From an uncultured Oscillospiraceae bacterium (GTDB taxonomy: Bacteria > Bacillota > Clostridia > Oscillospirales > JAAYXM01), in the NCBI GenBank assembly GCA_934446465.1, contig CAKSEF010000078.1, positions 1 through 5,000 on the forward strand: DNA of 5,000 bases, read 5' to 3'. Position 1 is the stretch's first letter. Each line of letters begins with the position of its first letter. Shown here piece after piece: positions 1 to 5,000 of the stretch. The position numbers and the translations under genes were made by a program. The notes below the pieces were generated by a model, which had not been told where the DNA came from, did no database searches, and worked only from the letters and a program-made list of their open reading frames with translations.

Positions 1-38
1 CCTCCGCCGCCCGAGTTTCCGTTCGGCGTTGTTGCTCC
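1..38 (-). other. Start of a Gly/Asn/Ser/Thr-rich interdomain linker
   Basis: Residues 1655-1666 read GATTPNGNSGGG and then leave the window with two further G bases. Low-complexity Gly/Ser/Asn/Thr linkers like this usually separate enzymatic modules from a terminal anchor or another binding module. What follows cannot be seen. Confidence 0.6.
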
Positions 39-3000
39 GTAGACGGTTATCTCAAAGTGAAGCGTACTCTTTCTTCCGTCGCTGTCATAGGCAGTTATTG
101 CAAAATGATTCTCGCCGACCTGAGATGCGTCCGGCTTCCATCTGATAACACCCGAGGACTCGTCAAGCGTTGCTCCTCGGGGCAGGCTTTCCGCTTTATA
201 TTTAATCTCATTGCCTAACGGACTTACCGCACTTACCTTTACCGATATTGAGCTTCCTGCGCTCGCCGTAATATTATTGCCTATTTTCTCGAATCTCGGC
301 GAGTTTGAATCCTCAAACGCAAGGGGAATCCTTACATTCTGCCCTTCTTCTATGTTATATACATAGCCTTTTTCAATATCTTTTGAATCCTTGTAACTTC
401 GGACAAGAGTTGTTGTTCCGATATCCATCCGAATGCGTCCGTCCCCGATTTTTTCCGCGCTCTTAATCTGATATACCGCGTTCTGCTTTCCGTCGTTTTC
501 AATATAGACATACTTTTCCGCAAGGCTTGCGGTATCATCGCATTCCATATTTACATCGATGTAATTCTCAAAATCTCCGAAGCCCATCGTCTTGTCGAAG
601 TCCGCTACCGTTCCCGCATATTCGCCCGGCGCGTTTGTTTCCTCTCCGATTATATCGCCGTCATTTACATACTTGTAAATAACGCTTCCTTCGGCATTAA
701 GGGAGTATACTCCGACAAAACCGCGGAAATTAAATACTTTTTCGCCGCCGTTTTCCTTATCTTTTACCGTATATATAATCTTATTGTCGGTTGCGTAGAC
801 GATATAGTCCTCTCTTCCGCTGACATGGGTTACTTTTATCGCACGGGCAACGTCGTTTTCTCCGATTGTTCCGTTCGGAGTAATTTCAACGGGCTCTATG
901 GACGAAACATATCTCTCGCCTTTGTATGGCTCGTAGACCGTTGTATAGAGGCTGTCAAGATCCTTGTCGCTCTCGCGCTGAACAAGCAGATAGTCAAGAG
1001 TCTTGGGGAACATGCTGTTGTCTGCGCGTTCCGGAACACGTCCTCCGGCAAGAGCTACTTCATCCGCCTTGAAGTTATTCATCTGGGTAAGGCGCAAATG
1101 AATGTTTTTGTTGTCGGTTACAAGTTTTCTGTAATCCGTGATGGGGAAATCTACCGAGAAGCTTGTTCCGACATCCTTGTCGCGGCGCACCTTTGAAAGC
1201 CATGTGTATCCTCTCGGGAAGCACGTTTTATACTCCCATACATCACGGGTCCACGGATCCTGTCCCGGGCCTGTAAAATATTTCGTTGTTCCGTCAAGCG
1301 CCGTATAGGGAACATTTACTCCGACATACGAGCCTATGTATTCTCCGTTTTCGTCCGTCTGAGGCGTCATATTAAGTCCGTCTGCGGGAACTGCCGTCTC
1401 GCAGGCGGCATGGAAGCTGAATGTATGGCGTTTTCCTCCTGTTACGCGGAAGAAATCCACACCGTAGGAAACGTCATCGTCCACCTTTACGGTAACAACG
1501 GTTCTGCGGTAGTTCTCCGTTTCGTTAAATGTATTTGTATCCTCCGCGTCCATGAGCTTGACGGTTTCCGAGTCGTCAAAATGCAGTATTTTTCCCGTCG
1601 GGGCTTTTTCGTTCGGGTCCTGTCTGTCGCCTACCGTTACCGTATTGTGTGCAATCGAACGGCTTGTCCACTGAAGTCTTTCCGGGTCTTTTCCCGTAAT
1701 TGACGGGTAACCGAGGTCGGGAGCAAGGGAGAAACCGTATGCGTCAATCCCTATCTGTAACGGATTGTCATGTCCGTGTCCTCCGTTTTTACCGAACCAG
1801 AGCCAGAAGTCGCGCTGATTGTTCTTTGCGTTTCCTGCCGTAACCGATTTAAAGTTTCCTCCGTCGCGGAGCACCGCAAATCCGTGTGCCGCAAGCATAT
1901 CGCTCTTTGTGTCGGGATTGTCTTCGGCAAGCGCCTTTATTTCATTCTGCACGCTCAGCGGATCCTCGTCAAAAATGCCGTAGGTCAATCCTTCGGTTTT
2001 AAATCCGTTTCTCATGTACAGATACTGAGCAAGGTCTTTGCCGTAAGGCGTATCTTTGAGATTCTTGAATCCGCGGACGAGCATTGCGGTCGCACCGCTC
2101 CATCCGACAGAACCCGTCGCACCGCTGTCGCCTATGTTCGGAAGCTGCCGCCCGACAAGCGTTTTCTTCAGGTACGGAGCAAACATTTCCGAAAACTTTG
2201 GATGTTCATAGAGATTATAATTTATCTCTCCCTTATATCCGGACAGATAATCGGCGGCATTGCTCAACTGACCTACCCATATTACATTATAATTGTCTGC
2301 AATCTCGTTTCCGAGTCCGTCATATGTTATGACGTCGACAAGCTTCGGAAGAACATCTCCTCCGCTTACGGTTTTTGTTTCATTGTCAAGCTCTCCTGCC
2401 TGATAAATCCATCTTACAATATCCGTGCTTTCGGGTTCGTGGTTTAGCGCAACTGCCGCTGCCGCGAGGACTGCCTGCTTCATTCCGAAGTTTCCGTCAA
2501 GCTGGTAGTTCTTCGCCGCCCTGAAGCTTTCGAGAAGTATTCCGTCTGCCCAGTTCTGCCATATTTTTTCCGAGCTCGACTTGTCGTTTCTGAGGCTTTC
2601 CGTTCCGTGCTGTTTTGCTTTTTCGGAGAGGAAGTTTATAACCTCGGAATCCGTCAGCATCGGGTAAAACGCATCAGCCGCCGTTATAAACTTTTCCGCC
2701 GCGTCGTTATCCGAAATAATGCCGTGGATTTTTCCGTATCCCGTAGTGGCATCTGCGAGGAAGAATTTATGGTCGGGCACGTTATATACCGATGTGTCGT
2801 ACTCCGCCCAGACATCCGCTATCCTGTCGAGAATTATTGCGCCCGCTCTGCCGTACTTTGATTCGCCCGTATAAACATAAGCGTCTCTGAGCGCCTCAAC
2901 GGCGTTCTCCGCCGCGGCCCACATATCAAGGTTGTAGTATGCAATGTAGCAATGTCTCTCGCGCAGATTATCCTTTTCATTTACATAGTAAGGTTTGCCG

Positions 3001-5000
3001 TTTTCATCCTCCGGCAAATAGCCGAATCCGTCGTCTACGCCCCATTTTTCCGCCGTTTCTCCGGGGCGGAGTCCCTGCCCGAGATTTATGGTTACCTCCG
3101 TTCCCGGTTTTCCGCCGTTTTCAACCGTTATCTGATTTGCCACTTCGGGATAGAGCGTGTTGACAAGGGCGTCCTTCTCACCGTTTTCGACTGCTTTTCT
3201 GTTATTCTCAACGGCAAGGTCTCTGTTATAGTGTCCGTTCTCGTCAAGCCCTCTCTTGTAAAGAAGCTCAAAGTCATTGGTCGGGAACACTCTCTTGCAC
3301 TCCATGCACTGAATCTTCCACGGACGCGCTATTACGTCCACTTTCCAGCCGACATTGCTGTAATTGCCGTACTTCTCCATGAGGTTTGTTCCGCAATAAC
3401 GGCAATATCCGTAATTCGGGTCTCCCGATTCCGCAATCTGTCCCGATGTGGGGATTCCCGTTTTCGGAATCATATTGTAAAAGCGTTCGTAATTCTCAAG
3501 GTACTTATCCGCCTTCTTTACCGCGGAGTTCTTTGTGTTTCGTGCCCAATCGTATTTTCTGATATTTTCTTTTGCGTTTTCGCGTTTTTCATATGTATAT
3601 ATAGTCGGCTCTCTTTTGCCCTCGTGAACAACGCTCTCGACATCCGCCTCCTCGGATATGCTTGCTCCCCAGAATGATGCCGAGGCGGAGATTGTTGTCT
3701 TTCCTTCCGCGACGGCGGTTGCCATACCCCCGGAGTCCACGGTTACAATACCCTCCGCGGAATATTCGTAGGTTATTGTTTCGGGAGGTACCTGAATTGT
3801 GTTTCCGCTGTTCATTGTTACATAAACCGGTGCTTTTGCCTTTTCGCCGATATACATTTTATGCGGCAGCATAAACTTTGCATCCTTAATGCCGGTATTG
3901 TCGAACACCGTCATTTTTACCGATGCGGAATATTCCTTACCCCCAATTACTGCCGCTGCGGTAATATTGCAGCTTCCGTCTCCGACCGGGGTTATGACTC
4001 CGCTTTCGGATACCCTTGCAACCGTTTTGTCGTCCGTTGAATATCTCATGGATTCTATGTTCCTGTCAACATGGGTACCGTCTTCCTTTTCGACAAAGAC
4101 CTTAACCTGTTCCGTTTCAGGATTCTGAACATCGGTATATTCGATGTGATTGTTTTCAACCCCGATAATTATATTTTCGTTTTCCTCGTGCGTGCTTCCG
4201 CTGATAACCCCCGCAAGATGATATTTTTCTCCCGATGTGAGGCGGAAGCTTCCCGCCGAGGCGTATATCCAGTTTGTGTTTCCCTCTTTTCCGTCCGTTG
4301 CCCTGAAGGTAATCACATAGCAGCCGGGTTTTCTTATTCTTACATTTTCAATTCTTGCCGGCTCTTCCTCAAGAATTGTAAAATACTTTTCGCTGTATAC
4401 GTACTTCGGGTTATAGCAGCTGTATGAGCCGATATGTGCGCTGTCGTCGAAAGACACGTTCCCCTCGCTCATATATACGTCCATATCGAGTGCTTTGTCG
4501 TTTCCTGCCCAATACACATCAAGGTCGTATACGCCCGCTTTCGGAACATAGATTTCATATGCCGCGTACTGCCCGTCCGCAAGAATGAGATGCGTGTTGC
4601 CGTATATGAAACGACCTGCCGTATCATAATCCAGCGACCCTTTGAAGAATCTGAAGAATCCACCCGTCGTTTCATATGTGAGCGCCGTCATTTTTGACGC
4701 CGTTCCGAGACTTACAAGGCTTCCTATTATATTGTTCTCCTGCATTGCCTTTGCAAGGTCATAATAAATCGTTATTCCGTCATTGTCGATAATCGAGCTG
4801 TATTTTCCCGAAACGACATGCACATTTTTTCCGTCATCAATTTTTGCGGTTATAGTAACTTCACCGTGCGAAACATCCGTTATCTCGCCCGTCTGTGCGT
4901 CCACACTTGCAATGCCCGGGTCTGAACTTTCGTAAGTAACCGTAACGCCGTCATGCTCATAGTCCCATGAGGCGTCCGACATATACGCTCTTACCTGCGC
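1..5000 (-). CDS. Giant modular heparinase II/III-family polysaccharide lyase, internal fragment (both ends outside window)
   Basis: The frame whose first codon ends at base 5000 has no stop through 1,666 codons, and its translation is protein-like throughout. The central ~1,000 residues match the heparinase II/III superfamily: an alpha/alpha toroid followed by a beta-sandwich carrying GHGH (H1075, H1077), PDLGYP (D1095) and SIAHNTV (H1118). Enzymes of this family cleave uronic-acid-containing polysaccharides by beta-elimination, usually outside the cytoplasm. Characterised single-domain members are about 640-770 residues; here the lyase is embedded among Ig-like and carbohydrate-binding-like modules, so the full protein must exceed 1,700 residues. 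The start codon and signal peptide should lie beyond base 5000, and the stop and any cell-surface anchor beyond base 1. Neighbouring genes and regulation cannot be seen. The family call is strong; the substrate is unknown. Confidence 0.93.
39..341 (-). other. Cadherin-like putative Ig domain (He_PIG type)
   Basis: Residues 1554-1654. The sequence follows the He_PIG pattern closely: PRFEKIGNNITASAGSSISV, then a G-N-E-I-K-Y strand, SLPRGATLDESSGVIRWKPD, and QVGENHFAITAYDSDG ending in LHFEITV. The L-P-x-G-A-x-x-D-x-x-S/T-G-x-x-x-W-x-P core is diagnostic. Such domains occur in extracellular bacterial enzymes, often near the C-terminus, as spacers or sugar/calcium-associated modules. It is distinct from the BIG2 modules on the N-terminal side. 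Confidence 0.85.
342..560 (-). other. Small accessory module after the lyase (unnamed)
   Basis: Residues 1481-1553. It contains AEKYVYIENDGKQNAVYQIK, then a G-D-G-R-I-R-M-D-I-G-T-T-T-L-V-R-S-Y segment and GYVYNIEEGQ. It reads as a compact all-beta unit of about 70 residues that joins the beta-sandwich to the terminal Ig domain. I recall similar tails on long Firmicute heparinase II/III-like proteins but know no name or function for it. It may be an integral last part of the catalytic beta-sandwich rather than a separate domain. Confidence 0.5.
561..1895 (-). other. Catalytic beta-sandwich domain of heparinase II/III-type lyase
   Basis: Residues 1036-1480. HGFAVLRDGG opens the domain and WLWFGKNGGHGHDNPLQIGI carries the signature His pair H1075 and H1077. 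AYGFSLAPDLGYP provides D1095, and SRSIAHNTVTVGDRQD provides H1118. In Pedobacter heparinase II the corresponding set is a catalytic His plus a His-Asp-His zinc site, and the order and rough spacing here agree. The later part keeps long beta-strand character: NYRRTVVTVKVDDDVSYGVD, FRVTGGKRHTFSFH, TVYEPYKGERYVSSIEPVEI and GREDYIVYATDN. All four signature residues are present, so the enzyme looks intact at this site. Confidence 0.88.
1896..3254 (-). other. Alpha/alpha-toroid domain of heparinase II/III-type lyase
   Basis: Residues 583-1035. Successive amphipathic helices can be read, including IAYYNLDMWAAAENAVEALR, a helix at 715-734 and one at 842-852. Family-like landmarks are WGVDDGFGY (653-661), QNWADG (815-820), GNFGMKQ (836-842), YDGLGNEIADNYN (893-905) and LPNIGDSG (953-960). 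In this superfamily the toroid supplies an Asn or His that neutralises the uronate and a Tyr that acts as general base/acid. N837 and Y904 (or Y893) are candidates by position, but no structure-based alignment was possible. Residue 841 is Lys where I recall His in relatives. Residues 620-651 look like an insertion. Confidence 0.8.
3255..3413 (-). other. CxxC...CxxC putative zinc ribbon within the lyase
   Basis: Residues 530-582. YGYCRYCGTNL supplies C533 and C536, and IQCMECKRVFPTNDF supplies C565 and C568. The two CxxC knuckles are 28 residues apart, each followed by a turn, which is the usual zinc-ribbon layout. The segment between them contains GWKVDVIARPWKI. A similar four-cysteine element before the toroid occurs, as I recall, in the long subgroup of heparinase II/III-like proteins, where it would be structural rather than catalytic. 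Metal binding is inferred from spacing only. Confidence 0.66.
3414..3593 (-). other. Helical lead-in to the lyase (N-terminal part of heparinase II/III region)
   Basis: Residues 470-529. The stretch is charged and predicted helical by inspection: KRENAKENIRKYDWARNTKN, then AVKKADKYLENYERFYNMIP. An N-A-x-x-N-I-x-K-Y-D-W-A start, an A-V-x-x-A-D-x-Y-L helix and an M-I-P-x-x-G-I-P end are what I recall from long heparinase II/III-like proteins of Firmicutes and Planctomycetes. It marks where the accessory Ig modules end and the enzyme begins. Confidence 0.68.
3627..3890 (-). other. BIG2-like Ig domain, third copy
   Basis: Residues 371-458. YEYSAEGIVTVDSGGMATAV, then AEGKTTISASASFWG, again follows the BIG2 scheme, with a V-T-V-D strand, a G-G-M-A-T-A-V turn and strand, and a G-K-T-T-I-S-A strand. 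It is separated from the second copy by only a few residues, giving a tandem pair immediately before the lyase. The conserved-looking start FMLPHKMYIGEKAKAPVYV is the usual first beta-hairpin of such domains. Confidence 0.72.
3900..4172 (-). other. BIG2-like Ig domain, second copy
   Basis: Residues 277-367. The core is YSTDDKTVARVSESGVITPV, followed by GDGSCNITAAA and a last strand KEYSASVKMTVFD. This repeats the BIG2 layout of the first Ig domain (S-x-D-D, A-x-V, G-V-I, G-x-x-x-I-T-A), though the sequences have clearly diverged. It sits between the carbohydrate-binding-like region and a third Ig-like domain, so it probably acts as a rigid spacer. The N-terminal boundary is uncertain. Confidence 0.75.
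4233..4778 (-). other. Carbohydrate-binding-like jelly-roll region (CBM6/CBM35-like)
   Basis: Residues 75-256. The segment around 142-165 (DGQYAAYEIYVPKAGVYDLD, then VYWAG) is the central strand pair of CBM6/35-type beta-sandwiches, in which a 'bound' polypeptide is described as a covering that moves from an A-x-Y-x-I-x-V strand to a P-x-x-G-x-Y turn. Near 226-254, a G-C-Y-V-I-T-F strand is followed by N-W-I-Y and S-F-R-L-T, which resembles the closing strands of the same fold. Residues 75-125, with YYDLAKAM and LTYETTGGFFRFFKG, look like the lead-in seen in large clostridial secreted enzymes. The likely role is polymer binding, but the match is to fold pattern only. Ligand-binding aromatic residues cannot be assigned; W164, Y196 and W244 are candidates. 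The region could be two smaller units. Confidence 0.55.
4809..5000 (-). other. BIG2-type bacterial Ig-like domain (partial, N-terminal side cut)
   Basis: Residues 1-64 of the visible protein. The string YESSDPGIASVD, followed by TGEITDVSHGEVTITA, is the classic BIG2 pattern: a strand ending in S-S-D-P, then A-x-V-D, a G turn, and a G-x-x-x-I-T-A strand. BIG2 domains are compact beta-sandwiches that act as spacers or adhesion modules in bacterial surface and secreted proteins. The beginning of the domain lies beyond base 5000, and more modules may precede it. Confidence 0.8.

Noticed and set aside
350..538. Short minus-strand frames at 350-538 and 4469-4675
   Set aside because: They are in a different frame from the long gene and overlap it completely; their Arg/Ser/Thr-rich translations look like out-of-frame readings.
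1770..2447. Open frame of 225 codons on the + strand
   Set aside because: It lies antisense to the toroid and start of the beta-sandwich. Its translation is Cys/Arg/Val/Ile-rich with no recognisable domain, and the minus-strand frame is a clear protein with family signatures. It is a shadow caused by codon bias.
3297..3404. CxxC pairs as a separate zinc-finger or nuclease-like gene
   Set aside because: The cysteines are in the same uninterrupted frame as the lyase, without a stop or restart, so they are part of that protein.
2952..3677. Open frame of 241 codons on the + strand, with apparently hydrophobic stretches suggesting membrane segments
   Set aside because: It is antisense to the zinc-ribbon and early toroid coding region. 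The hydrophobicity comes from reading Lys/Asn/Asp/Glu codons backwards as Phe/Ile/Val/Leu codons. No family pattern is visible.
4071..4427. Open frames of about 80-120 codons on the + strand around the Ig and CBM-like region (also at 825-1196, 1410-1703 and 4434-4697)
   Set aside because: All are antisense to the continuous minus-strand gene, have unnatural composition and lack a convincing domain.
1..5000. Recurring short words such as ttccg, cgccg and tttcc across the window, possibly a repeat or uptake-type signal
   Set aside because: They coincide with frequent codon pairs on the minus strand (for example Ala/Thr/Asp-Gly-Lys/Glu built from gcg, acg, gga and gaa) and show no fixed spacing or longer conserved unit.
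1..5000. A multi-gene defence, mobile or otherwise novel system
   Set aside because: Only one gene is present in the window and it is a polysaccharide lyase. No transposase, integrase, repeat array, inverted repeats or second coding region is supported.

Overview
The window is entirely coding. The minus strand has one reading frame, entered at base 5000 and read leftward, that stays open for 1,666 codons. It has no start, stop, frameshift or gap, so both ends of the gene lie outside the window. No promoter, RNA gene, terminator, mobile element or CRISPR array is visible.

The product is an internal part of a very large, modular, probably secreted polysaccharide lyase of the heparinase II/III superfamily. 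Residues are numbered here from the first codon in the window. In protein order (high to low coordinates) I read: the end of a BIG2-type bacterial Ig domain (1-64), a jelly-roll carbohydrate-binding-like region (75-256), two more Ig-like domains (277-367 and 371-458), a helical lead-in (470-529), a CxxC...CxxC putative zinc ribbon (530-582), the alpha/alpha-toroid of the lyase (583-1035), its catalytic beta-sandwich with the HGH, PDLGYP and HNTV signatures (1036-1480), a small accessory module (1481-1553), a cadherin-like putative-Ig (He_PIG) domain (1554-1654), and the start of a Gly-rich linker running off the left edge.

The parts make sense together. Ig and carbohydrate-binding modules would hold the enzyme on or near its polymer. 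The toroid plus beta-sandwich would cleave a uronic-acid-containing polysaccharide by beta-elimination. The C-terminal Ig domain and Gly-rich linker suggest further modules, perhaps for cell-surface attachment. The exact substrate (glycosaminoglycan, alginate-like or another uronate polymer) cannot be read from the sequence.

Base composition is near balanced. Codon use (GGA for Gly; AGA common for Arg alongside CGC/CGT; frequent ATA for Ile; ACG/GCG/CCG/TCG well used) and the module mix suggest a polysaccharide-degrading Clostridia-type Firmicute, such as a gut or rumen bacterium. This is inference and the lineage is not established. I see no multi-gene system. The points worth following are the architecture, the putative zinc ribbon, an apparent insertion near the start of the toroid, a possible active-site substitution and the small C-terminal accessory module.
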